From Trueperaceae bacterium (GTDB taxonomy: Bacteria > Deinococcota > Deinococci > Deinococcales > Trueperaceae), in contig PXAU01000102.1 in NCBI GenBank assembly GCA_003567075.1, positions 1-13,925 of the forward strand: 13,925 nt of DNA, given 5' to 3'. Positions 1 to 8,178 of this stretch are shown in pieces. Within the stretch, counting starts at the first letter, position 1; each line of letters starts with the position of its first letter. The position numbers and the translations under genes were made by a program. The notes below the pieces were generated by a model. That model was not told the DNA's origin. It did no database searches and worked only from the letters and a program-made list of their open reading frames with translations.

Positions 1-16
1 GCGCCGGGATCGAGGC

Positions 17-613
17 TCAGAAGCCGCGTTGCGCCAGGATCGCCGGCAGGTCGTTGGGCAGGTGCCGCAGGTTCGGCTGCGAGTACACGTAGCGCAGCGA
101 CCCCGCGCGATCGAGCACCGCCACCACGTCGGTGTGGGTGAAAGTCTCGGTACCGATGCCGGCGTAGCCGACGAAGAAGGCGCGCGCCGCCGTGGCGATC
201 TGGGCGTTGCTGCCGCTGAAGGCCAGGAAGTCCTGGTGGAAGGCCGTCACGTAGGTGTGCAGCAACTCCGGCACGTCGTGCTCCGGGTCCACCGTGACCA
301 TCGCCACGTTGAGGTTCTCGGGACGGCCCATCTCCTCGTAGAGGCCTGCCAGGCGGGCCATGGTCAGCGGGCAGACGTCGGGACAGCGGGTGAAGCCGAA
401 GAAGACGAGCGTGGTGGTGCCGTCGAGAGCGTCGCCCAAACGGACCTCGACACCATCGCCACGCACCAGCTGCAGGTCGACCATGCTCGGCGGGTTCTGC
501 AGCGCCGTGCCGCCCAACGCGGGCGGCGGCCTCAGCGCGACGCCCAGCCCATACGCCCCCAGGCCTGCCAGCAGCAATCCCGCCACGACGAGGACGATCC
601 GAACCCGGTTCAC
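17..613 (-). CDS. Sco1/SenC-family copper chaperone (thioredoxin fold), membrane anchored
   Basis: Sco proteins deliver copper to the CuA centre of cytochrome c oxidase at the outer face of the cytoplasmic membrane. The 198-residue product has one N-terminal hydrophobic segment (about residues 5-27), which acts as an uncleaved anchor. The thioredoxin-like domain follows, with the family hallmark FGFTRCPDVCPLT (copper-binding Cys77 and Cys81) and the downstream copper-ligand His160 in a FTHTD context. All three ligands are present and the length is normal. The start is taken as GTG at 613, just before the anchor. TTG at 622 would add three residues, and neither has a clear ribosome binding site. 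The reading frame stays open far upstream to 1447, but that part overlaps the HD-GYP gene and reads as Arg/Ala-rich nonsense. No oxidase gene is visible nearby. The family is certain; the exact start is not. Confidence 0.9.
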   Translation of the reverse strand: MNRVRIVLVVAGLLLAGLGAYGLGVALRPPPALGGTALQNPPSMVDLQLVRGDGVEVRLGDALDGTTTLVFFGFTRCPDVCPLTMARLAGLYEEMGRPENLNVAMVTVDPEHDVPELLHTYVTAFHQDFLAFSGSNAQIATAARAFFVGYAGIGTETFTHTDVVAVLDRAGSLRYVYSQPNLRHLPNDLPAILAQRGF

Positions 614-719
614 GCGCTTCAACGTAGCACCGGCCCGTCGGCGTAGGAGACGGGCGGACGACCCTGGCGCGCGACGGCGCGACGATCCGTCCGGTGGACC
701 CGCGGGGTGTCGGCGAGGC

Positions 720-757
720 GCCAGCGCGCCCCGCAGCCGATGCCTCAGCGCGCTGGC
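720..757 (-). terminator. Terminator-like hairpin downstream of the HD-GYP gene
   Basis: GCCAGCGCGC (720-729) is perfectly complementary to GCGCGCTGGC (748-757), giving a 10-bp GC-rich stem with an 18-nt loop. It begins about 20 bp beyond the stop codon of the HD-GYP gene in the minus direction. There is no T tract after it, so it may only be a stable 3' end or a weak terminator separating this gene from the Sco gene. Confidence 0.35.
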
Positions 758-777
758 CGTGGTCGCGGCGTCCTCGC

Positions 778-2721
778 TCAGGTCGGCTTGTCGCCCTCGC
801 GGATGAGCGCCATGAACACGTCGACCAGTCGCGGGTCGAAGTGCGAGCCGGCTTCGCGTTGGATGTACTCCAGCGCCTCCTCGCGGCTCCAGGCGTGGCG
901 GTACGGGCGCTCGCTGGTGAGCGCGTCGTAGACGTCGACGATCGCGAAGATGCGGGCCGCCAGCGGGATCGCCTCGCCGACCAGGCCCTGCGGGTAGCCG
1001 CTGCCGTCCCAGCGCTCGTGATGGCTGTACGGGATGGCGATGGCGGGCTTGAGGAAGGCGATGGGCTCGAGCAGGTCGCGCCCGTACTCGGTGTGCTGCT
1101 CGATGAGCCGACGCTCGGCCGCGGTCAACTCGCCGCGCTTGAGCAGGATCGAGTCCGGCACGCCCATCTTGCCGATGTCGTGCAGCAGCGCACCGCGCTG
1201 GATGTGGATGAGCTCCTCCGCCGGCACACCCAGGCGCTGCGCCAAGCGGACGGTCAGCTGCGTGACGCGCTGGCTGTGGCCCGCGGTCTCTTCGTCCTTG
1301 AGGTCGAGCGCGTACGCCCAGCCGGCGATGGTCTTGTCGTAGGCAAGTTGCAGCTCGGCATTGGAGCGCTCCAGCGAGCGGAACAGCAGTGCGCTCTCGA
1401 CAGCGATCGCGCCTTGGTCTGCGAAGGTCTCGAGGAACTCGAACCACTGCGCATCTGGGACGAAGACACGCTCGGCATAGAGCTCGATCACGCCCTGCAG
1501 CTGTCCCTTGGTCAGCATCGGCACCGCCCAGTACGCGCGGAAGCGCCGCTGATGCTCGGGCGCCACCACCGCCCCCTCGCGCGGATCGGCCTGGAGGTCC
1601 TGCACGTACACGGTGCGTTGCTCGCGGGCAGCGAAGCCGGCCAACTCCTCACCGGTGCGCACCGGACGGTCGCGCGCCGGCTCGACGCCGAAACCGCGAG
1701 CGGCGGCAGGTTGGAGCGTCTGGCTGGCTTCGTCGTAGAGGAGCACGCCAGCCGCATCCACCTTGAGCAGGGCCTGGACTTGCTCCAGGAAGATGTCGAG
1801 CGCGAGCCCGACGTCGATGGAGTTGGTGATGGCCATGTCGACGCGACGCAGCGCCTGCATGTGCTCGACGCGACGCTCGAGCTGGGCGGTCACCTGCTCG
1901 GCGGCCTCGCTCGCGCGCATGCGTTCGGTGACGTCGTGGTACACGAGCACGAAGGCGCCCACGTGGGGATCGTCGACCAGGTTGGTGATGGTGCCCTCGA
2001 GCCAGTGCCAGCGACCGCGCGCGTCGCGCATGCGGTAGGTGATGGACTCGCGCTCGCCCGGCCGCCCTTGCAGCCGGTCGACGGCCGCTTGGAAGGCGGC
2101 GCGGTCGGTCGGGTGAATCAGGTCGCGGCGGTCCTTGCCGGCGAGCTCCAGGGTGCGGAAGCCGAGCGCTTCCGCGGTGCGGGCCGTGACGCTCTGGTTG
2201 GTGAGGTCGGCCGCGAGCAACGCCACGCCGTCGAAGGCGTGCTCGGCCAGCATGTGATACAGGCGCTCGTTCTGGGTCGCGCGGGCCTCGACCGCCTCGA
2301 GCTCGCTGACGTCGCGAACCGACACCAACCAGGCCTGCGCGGCCCGCGCGGCCTCGGCTGTGGCCGGGTCGGTGCGGGCGCCGACGACGGCGCCGGGCTT
2401 CACGCGCCGGGCAGCGATGCGCACCAGCCGAACCTCGTGATCACGCCCCATGTGCTTGACAGTGCCGAGGTCGCGTTCACCGGCGGCGATGGCGTCGAAG
2501 TCCTCGGCCGAAGGGCGCTGCTCGGGCTCGGCCCAGAGGTCGGCCAGCGGGAGGTCGGTGAGGCCCTCGAGGCTGAAACCGTACAGCTCCGCGGCCGCAC
2601 GATTCCCCTCCAGCACGCGCGGCTCGGGTCCGTCCACGACCAACAGCAAGGGCTCGGGATGGTCACGGAAGAGCGCTTCGAGCACGCTGACGACATCGAT
2701 GTGGGACGCGACGGAAGGCAC
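778..2721 (-). CDS. PAS-PAS-GAF-HD-GYP signalling protein, probable cyclic-di-GMP phosphodiesterase
   Basis: HD-GYP domains hydrolyse cyclic di-GMP to pGpG or GMP. With the start used here the protein is 647 residues. It has two PAS sensor domains (about 10-150 and 155-280, the second ending in a VYHDVTERM motif), a GAF domain (about 300-455) and an HD-GYP domain (about 475-640). The catalytic residues are intact: LLHDIGK with His514, Asp515 and Lys518, then HHE (567-569) followed by GYP (575-577). No membrane segment is seen, so it is probably a cytoplasmic sensor of an unknown ligand or redox signal. GTG at 2721 is chosen because GGAG lies 9 nt upstream; GTG at 2763 would add 14 residues without a ribosome binding site. 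It lies between the Fe-S reductase and the Sco gene on the same strand, 213 bp from the former. A functional link to either is not evident. Confidence 0.93.
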   Translation of the reverse strand: MPSVASHIDVVSVLEALFRDHPEPLLLVVDGPEPRVLEGNRAAAELYGFSLEGLTDLPLADLWAEPEQRPSAEDFDAIAAGERDLGTVKHMGRDHEVRLVRIAARRVKPGAVVGARTDPATAEAARAAQAWLVSVRDVSELEAVEARATQNERLYHMLAEHAFDGVALLAADLTNQSVTARTAEALGFRTLELAGKDRRDLIHPTDRAAFQAAVDRLQGRPGERESITYRMRDARGRWHWLEGTITNLVDDPHVGAFVLVYHDVTERMRASEAAEQVTAQLERRVEHMQALRRVDMAITNSIDVGLALDIFLEQVQALLKVDAAGVLLYDEASQTLQPAAARGFGVEPARDRPVRTGEELAGFAAREQRTVYVQDLQADPREGAVVAPEHQRRFRAYWAVPMLTKGQLQGVIELYAERVFVPDAQWFEFLETFADQGAIAVESALLFRSLERSNAELQLAYDKTIAGWAYALDLKDEETAGHSQRVTQLTVRLAQRLGVPAEELIHIQRGALLHDIGKMGVPDSILLKRGELTAAERRLIEQHTEYGRDLLEPIAFLKPAIAIPYSHHERWDGSGYPQGLVGEAIPLAARIFAIVDVYDALTSERPYRHAWSREEALEYIQREAGSHFDPRLVDVFMALIREGDKPT

Positions 2722-2793
2722 GGTGTGGCTCTCCAGGCCTCGAGCTGGACGGCCGTGGCGCACGCCGTGCGCGCCACGAGCACAGGCGACCGG

Positions 2794-2845
2794 CCCCGCG
2801 CGGACGGCACGGCCGACCCCGCGCGGACGGCACGGCCCCGCGCGG
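2794..2845. repeat. Short GC-rich tandem repeat upstream of the HD-GYP gene
   Basis: A 21-nt unit beginning CCCCGCGCGGACGG occurs at 2794-2814 and is repeated without a mismatch at 2817-2837 (period 23). A partial third copy follows (2836-2845). It lies in the 213-bp space between the Fe-S reductase stop and the HD-GYP start. It could be replication slippage or part of the HD-GYP leader; no protein role is supported. Confidence 0.5.
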
Positions 2846-2934
2846 TCGGACGTATCCCGCTCCGCCTGGGGCCGCAGGTCATGCTAGCTGCGACCAGCGC
2901 CAGCGCGCGGTGAAGTTTCCTCGGCAGCGTGGCC

Positions 2935-5079
<2,145 letters not shown>

Positions 5080-5190
5080 GCGTGGCCTCCCGGACGCTGG
5101 GTGTGGCGCCATGCTACCGGACCGGCCCTGGCGCGGCGCACGGGCATACGGCCCGTCGCTGGCGCGCGCTGGCAGCCACCGGAGAGGCGA

Positions 5191-5206
5191 GTGTGGCAAG
5201 CCACAC
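5191..5206. promoter_or_regulatory. Perfect 16-nt dyad, candidate operator in the divergent gap
   Basis: GTGTGGCAAGCCACAC is a perfect inverted repeat with 7-nt arms and an AA centre. It lies in the non-coding gap between the divergent Fe-S reductase and thioesterase, about 22 bp upstream of a possible -10 box (TACGAT, 5228-5233). Size and symmetry fit a dimeric repressor such as a TetR or GntR regulator of lipid genes, but no such regulator gene is in view. Confidence 0.4.
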
Positions 5207-5227
5207 GACGCCGCCGAGCTGTTCGTG

Positions 5228-5233
5228 TACGAT
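5228..5233 (+). promoter_or_regulatory. Possible -10 box for the structured RNA region
   Basis: TACGAT preceded by TG one base upstream (GTGTACGAT) resembles an extended -10 element and would start transcription near 5240, just before the folded region. No convincing -35 sequence is seen 16-18 bp upstream. The identical hexamer occurs just before the thioesterase start. Confidence 0.3.
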
Positions 5234-5239
5234 GCCATC

Positions 5240-5395
5240 ACCACGGGAAGGAGGTGGTCCGAATCAAGACTGACAATCGCGTGACCAGTGGAGGTACCCG
5301 TCGAGGGTAACCAGACACGCCTCCCGTTGAGGAGAACCGCCGGTTCCCTCATTCCACGACGGGTAGCCGACGCCCCCCGGATCGTCCGGGGGGCG
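5240..5395 (+). ncRNA. Candidate structured RNA or leader with terminal hairpin
   Basis: This plus-strand segment can form a closing 9-bp helix between TACCCGTCG (5295-5303) and CGACGGGTA (5357-5365). Inside it is a 9-bp hairpin with one bulged A (GAGG-A-GAACC, 5329-5338, with GGTTCCCTC, 5342-5350), and after it the terminator-like stem at 5371-5395. Two alternative pairings compete: GGTACCC (5293-5299) with GGGTAACC (5305-5312), and CCTC (5320-5323) with GAGG (5329-5332). Exclusive folds before a terminator are typical of riboswitches and attenuators. A near-perfect Shine-Dalgarno (AAGGAGG, 5248-5254) precedes or overlaps GTG at 5254, which opens an 18-codon ORF, MVRIKTDNRVTSGGTRRG, ending at 5310, so a leader peptide is possible. 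I could not match it to a known riboswitch class. Confidence 0.4.
5371..5395 (+). terminator. Strong 11-bp hairpin, probable terminator or attenuator
   Basis: CGCCCCCCGGA (5371-5381) pairs perfectly with TCCGGGGGGCG (5385-5395) around a TCG loop. It is followed by TTCTCC, a weak pyrimidine tract. It lies after the structured leader and 46 bp before the thioesterase ATG. It would therefore stop transcripts begun near 5240 before the thioesterase. Confidence 0.6.
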
Positions 5396-5428
5396 TTCTC
5401 CATGGGCGTCGCGAGCACGCGCACCGCC

Positions 5429-5441
5429 TACGATGGGCAGC
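5429..5441 (+). promoter_or_regulatory. Leaderless-type promoter of the thioesterase gene
   Basis: TACGAT (5429-5434) is followed by 7 nt and then ATG at 5442, the TANNNT-N7-ATG geometry known for leaderless genes in Deinococcus. Transcription would start at or next to the start codon. This would free the thioesterase from the terminator just upstream. Confidence 0.4.
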
Positions 5442-5972
5442 ATGTGCGCCGCCTCGCTCCGCCGACCGCCGCCGCCACCGCGCCCAGCCGGGCTTCCCCC
5501 GCAGCGCAGCGACTGGACCACCAGCGTCGACACCGTGTTCCCGAACAACGCCAACCCGCTCGGCACAGCCTTCGGCGGCTACGTCCTGCAACTGATCGAC
5601 GTCACCTCGGCGATCGCCTGCTTCCGCTTCGCCCGCACGCAGGTGGTGACGGCCTCCACCGAGCCGATCGACTTCCGCGCCCCGGTGCACGTCGGTGAGA
5701 TCGTCGAGGTGCGCAGCCGGGTCGTCTGGACCGGCCGCACCAGCATGATCGTGCGCTGCGAGGTCACCGGCGAGAACCCCTTCAGCGGGGAGCGCCGATT
5801 GTGCACCAGCGGGCACCTCAACTTCGTGGCCTTGGACGCCAACGGCCGCCCGACCCCGGTGCCGCAGCTGCTCGTGGAGACCGACGAGGAGCGCGCCCAG
5901 TGGGCGGAAGGCGAGCGCGTGCGCGCGGCCATGTTGCAGCGGCGGGACGCAGGGAGCCACACCGAGCCGTAA
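5442..5972 (+). CDS. Hot-dog fold acyl-CoA thioesterase (YciA/BFIT-like)
   Basis: Acyl-CoA thioesterases of this family hydrolyse acyl-CoA to free CoA and fatty acid in the cytoplasm. The 176-residue protein has the family pattern: FPNNANPLGTAFGGYVLQLID, with Asn38 and Asp53 at the usual active-site positions of the hot-dog helix. The EPIDFRAPVHVGEIVEV strand and GRTSMIVRCEV follow, then HLNFVALD in the last strand. About 25 N-terminal residues, including a run of prolines, precede the domain and look unstructured. ATG at 5442 is chosen because a TACGAT box lies exactly 7 nt upstream; ATG at 5433 would add three residues. It diverges from the FadF-like reductase and converges with the SorC regulator, whose stop is only 17 bp away. 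Fold and enzyme class are well supported; acyl preference cannot be read from the sequence. Confidence 0.9.
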   Translation: MCAASLRRPPPPPRPAGLPPQRSDWTTSVDTVFPNNANPLGTAFGGYVLQLIDVTSAIACFRFARTQVVTASTEPIDFRAPVHVGEIVEVRSRVVWTGRTSMIVRCEVTGENPFSGERRLCTSGHLNFVALDANGRPTPVPQLLVETDEERAQWAEGERVRAAMLQRRDAGSHTEP

Positions 5973-5988
5973 CGAAGCGGTGGCTCGG
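5962..5988. terminator. Shared hairpin between convergent genes
   Basis: CCGAGCC (5962-5968) pairs with GGCTCGG (5982-5988). An overlapping alternative pairs GAGCCAC (5954-5960) with GTGGCTC (5980-5986). The dyad spans the thioesterase stop (5970-5972) and abuts the regulator stop (5989-5991), so it could end transcription from both sides. There is no T tract on either strand. Confidence 0.4.
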
Positions 5989-7056
5989 CTAGCCGCGGCG
6001 GGTCGCTTGATCGAGCTCCGTGACCGCGTTGGCGGTGCGTTCGTCGACGATCAACACGTCGATGTACGGGCTGCGCACGGCGCCGAGGATGGCCTCGACC
6101 TTCTCCGAGCCACCGGCCACCGCGATGACGCGTTCGATGCGCTGCAGATCGTCCAGCGAGAGCGCCATGATTCGCTCGTTCAGTTCGCTCTGGACTGGCC
6201 TTCCCTCGATGTCGAAGAAGCGGCCCATCACGTCACCGACAGCGCCTCGGGCGCGCAACGCCTCCATCTGCATCGCGCTCATGAAGCCGGCGCGGACCAC
6301 GGTCGCGTCCGACGCGACCTTGCCGATGCCGATCATGGCCCGGTTTGCCGAGCGCGCGACCTCGAAGGCCGACGAGATGCCTCGATCGCGTAAGAGGATA
6401 TCGCGAACCTCGCGCGATTCGACCATGCACGGTACGTAGAGGTGGTACACCTGCGCCTCGAGCTTCTCCCCCATCAGGCTCGCGACCCGCGTCGGGTTGA
6501 AGTGATCCGCAGCGGAGACGCCCCCCAGCGACTGGGCGAGCCGGAGCCCCGGGATCGGCTTGTGGCTGAGCGACAGTGCCACCTCGAGCATCGCGGCGCC
6601 CCAGGCCGTGACCAGGATCTCACCGGGCTGCACGCTGTTCTCGAGGTAAGCGGCTCCGGCCTTCCCGAGGCTGCGATGCACGGCGATCGTGTCGGCGCCG
6701 GGCGGCGTCGGCACGACGATGACCTGCTCCAAGCCGAAATGCTCCCGCATCTTCCGGCTCAGCGTCAGCGACGCGAGGTAGTCGGGCCGAACGCTGATCT
6801 GCACGATGCCAGCCTCGCGCGCGCGCGCCAGCATGTTCGCCACCGAAGGACGCGAGACCTTGAGCACCTCAGCCACCTCGGCCTGCGTCATGCCCTCGTG
6901 GTAGTAGAGCCAAGCAGCCATGATGGTTGGGTCGCCGAGACCCGGGAGATCGGAGACGAGGTGCGGGGCAGCGTTCGCGTTGGTGACGGCGCTCGTGCCG
7001 CTGCCGATGCGCTCAGCCAGTCTCGCTTGCTGATCCCGGACCCGATCCGTTGACAT
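5989..7056 (-). CDS. SorC/DeoR-family sugar-binding transcriptional regulator of the adjacent cluster
   Basis: SorC-type regulators bind a phosphorylated sugar and control neighbouring catabolic genes. The 355-residue protein has an N-terminal helix-turn-helix (about 45-86, around MTQAEVAEVLKVSRPSVANML). A sugar-phosphate-binding domain (about 90-352) follows with the typical TAWGAAM and SLGGV motifs. Length is normal. ATG at 7056 is supported by GGAG 7 nt upstream. The gene diverges from the SDR-ABC-RpiB-DhaK cluster, the usual place for its local regulator. A perfect TTGACATATGTCAT dyad covers its own start codon, and two further copies sit over the -35 boxes of the cluster promoters. This strongly suggests autoregulation and control of the cluster. 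The inducer is probably a tetrulose phosphate or similar intermediate, but that is inference. Confidence 0.93.
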   Translation of the reverse strand: MSTDRVRDQQARLAERIGSGTSAVTNANAAPHLVSDLPGLGDPTIMAAWLYYHEGMTQAEVAEVLKVSRPSVANMLARAREAGIVQISVRPDYLASLTLSRKMREHFGLEQVIVVPTPPGADTIAVHRSLGKAGAAYLENSVQPGEILVTAWGAAMLEVALSLSHKPIPGLRLAQSLGGVSAADHFNPTRVASLMGEKLEAQVYHLYVPCMVESREVRDILLRDRGISSAFEVARSANRAMIGIGKVASDATVVRAGFMSAMQMEALRARGAVGDVMGRFFDIEGRPVQSELNERIMALSLDDLQRIERVIAVAGGSEKVEAILGAVRSPYIDVLIVDERTANAVTELDQATRRG

Positions 7057-7063
7057 ATGTCAT
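7050..7063. promoter_or_regulatory. Operator copy 1, over the regulator start codon
   Basis: TTGACATATGTCAT, whose core TGACATATGTCA is a perfect 12-nt palindrome. It covers the ATG of the SorC-family gene (7054-7056) and lies about 25-35 nt downstream of its predicted transcription start, so bound protein could block elongation. It shares the TTGACNNNTGTCAW pattern with 7251-7264 and 9886-9899. Confidence 0.7.
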
Positions 7064-7092
7064 CTCCAACTTCGGGTATTCGCCTTCCGGAG

Positions 7093-7121
7093 ATTGTACC
7101 GCCCGCACTCGTCCACGTCCA
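7093..7121 (-). promoter_or_regulatory. Predicted promoter of the SorC-family regulator
   Basis: Read on the minus strand, TGGACG (7121-7116) and TACAAT (7098-7093) are separated by 17 bp and match the sigma-70 consensus in 4 and 5 of 6 positions. Transcription would start near 7086, giving a leader of about 30 nt with GGAG 7 nt before the start codon. Confidence 0.5.
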
Positions 7122-7250
7122 CCTCCGGCTCCGACGAGGCTGCACAAAACCGCTACAGCGCGCACTTCGTCGCGCCAGAGTCGGCATCCTTCGCAATGCG
7201 CGAGGCCCCTGATGGCCGCCGCGGCAAGGTCGCACACATCGCACCCTTGG

Positions 7251-7264
7251 TTGACGCTTGTCAA
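7251..7264. promoter_or_regulatory. Operator copy 2, over the -35 box of the catabolic promoter
   Basis: TTGACGCTTGTCAA is a perfect 5-4-5 inverted repeat of the TTGACNNNTGTCAW pattern. Binding here would compete directly with RNA polymerase for the -35 region, the expected position for repression by the divergent SorC-family protein. Confidence 0.7.
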
Positions 7265-7279
7265 GCGCCCGAGTATCAT
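7251..7279 (+). promoter_or_regulatory. Predicted promoter of the SDR-ABC ATPase transcript
   Basis: TTGACG (7251-7256), a 17-bp spacer and TATCAT (7274-7279) give a near-consensus housekeeping promoter, with a start near 7286. The -35 box is embedded in operator copy 2. The leader is about 120 nt and contains a short ORF (ATG 7295, stop 7358-7360, 21 codons). Confidence 0.7.
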
Positions 7280-7407
7280 CGGGCAACGACGCACATGGCG
7301 TTGAAGAGCAGGGAGCGCATGGTGGACCGCAGGCACACCGCGACGGTGATCCGAACCTGACGGGGTCGACCTGTCGCTTCCGTGGCTGCCCTTCGGAGGG
7401 ATGGATG

Positions 7408-8178
7408 ATGAGCACGCCGAACACGCCCGCCTCGAACCGCTTGGATGGCCGCGTCGGACTCGTGACCGGCGCTGCGCGCGGCATCGGCGCCGCGATCGGT
7501 CGCGCCCTCGCCGTCGAAGGCGCCTCGGTCGCACTGGTGGACCTCTTGGACGAGGTCCACGAGGTCGCGCGCGAACTCGCCTCCGAGGGCTACCGAACCC
7601 ATGCCGTCACGGCCGACATCACCGACCCGGCCGCGTGCGCCGACGCGGTCGCGTCGACGGTCGACGCCCTCGGCCAGCTCGACATCCTCGTCAACAACGC
7701 CGGCGTGGTCCGCCTCGCCCCGGCCGAGGCGCTCAGCGACGAGGACTGGGACCTGACGATGGACGTCAACCTGCGCGCCCCGTTCCTGATGGCGCGCGCC
7801 GCCTTCGGCCATCTGTCACGCTCGCCTGCCGGCCGGATCATCAACGTCGCCTCGCAAGCCGCGGTCGTCGGCATCGATCAGCACGCGGCGTACTGCACCA
7901 GCAAGGCCGGCATCGTCGGCCTGACCAACGTCCTCGCAATCGAGTGGGCCAAGCACGGGATCACCTGCAACGCGGTCGGGCCCACGGTCGTGCTGACCGA
8001 CCTAGGCAAGCAGGCCTGGGCCGGCGAGAAGGGTGAGGCGATGAAGGCGAAGATCCCTGTCGGCCGCTTCGCCATGCCCGAGGAGGTCGCCGCCAGCGTG
8101 GTGTTCCTGGCGAGCGACGCTGCCGCCATGATCAACGGGCATCACCTGATCATCGACGGCGGCTTCGTGATCCAATGA
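7408..8178 (+). CDS. SDR-family NAD-dependent polyol dehydrogenase (D-threitol dehydrogenase-like)
   Basis: Classical short-chain dehydrogenase of 256 residues, proposed to oxidise the imported polyol to a ketose in the cytoplasm. The cofactor motif TGAARGIG is at 20-27, and Asp45 at the end of the second strand favours NAD over NADP. NNAG is at 96-99. The catalytic set is Asn121, Ser149, Tyr162 and Lys166 (YCTSK), with normal 13-residue Ser-Tyr spacing. The C-terminus ends in IIDGGFVIQ, close to the ending I recall for D-threitol dehydrogenase/GolD-like members. ATG at 7408 has GGAGGG 7 nt upstream; ATG at 7405 (4 nt spacing) and far-upstream TTG at 7258 are less likely. The stop overlaps the ABC ATPase start by 4 nt (ATGA), so the two are translationally coupled. 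Enzyme class is certain; the threitol assignment rests on context. Confidence 0.92.
   Translation: MSTPNTPASNRLDGRVGLVTGAARGIGAAIGRALAVEGASVALVDLLDEVHEVARELASEGYRTHAVTADITDPAACADAVASTVDALGQLDILVNNAGVVRLAPAEALSDEDWDLTMDVNLRAPFLMARAAFGHLSRSPAGRIINVASQAAVVGIDQHAAYCTSKAGIVGLTNVLAIEWAKHGITCNAVGPTVVLTDLGKQAWAGEKGEAMKAKIPVGRFAMPEEVAASVVFLASDAAAMINGHHLIIDGGFVIQ

Noticed and set aside
614..1447. Extension of the Sco frame to a 476-residue protein
   Set aside because: The added part overlaps the HD-GYP gene in another frame and is low-complexity Arg/Ala/Pro sequence; the Sco anchor begins at 613.
694..2913. 739-residue open frame on the plus strand
   Set aside because: It is antisense to the HD-GYP gene. 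The translation is rich in His, Arg, Gly and Ala with no domain, while the minus strand gives intact PAS, GAF and HD-GYP motifs. This mirror frame is typical of high-GC third positions.
5240..5395. Known RNA classes (T-box, TPP, cobalamin, c-di-GMP, ZTP, fluoride, SRP RNA, tRNA)
   Set aside because: By eye none of the conserved cores I know was present: no AGGGTGGNACCGCG, no TPP or cobalamin boxes, no SRP GGAA loop context and no tRNA arms. A covariance-model search would be decisive.
5080..5424. Extension of the Fe-S reductase to 829 residues
   Set aside because: The added residues show no domain and cross the hairpins and the dyad. GTG at 5079 has a GGGAGG ribosome binding site and leads straight into the first membrane helix.
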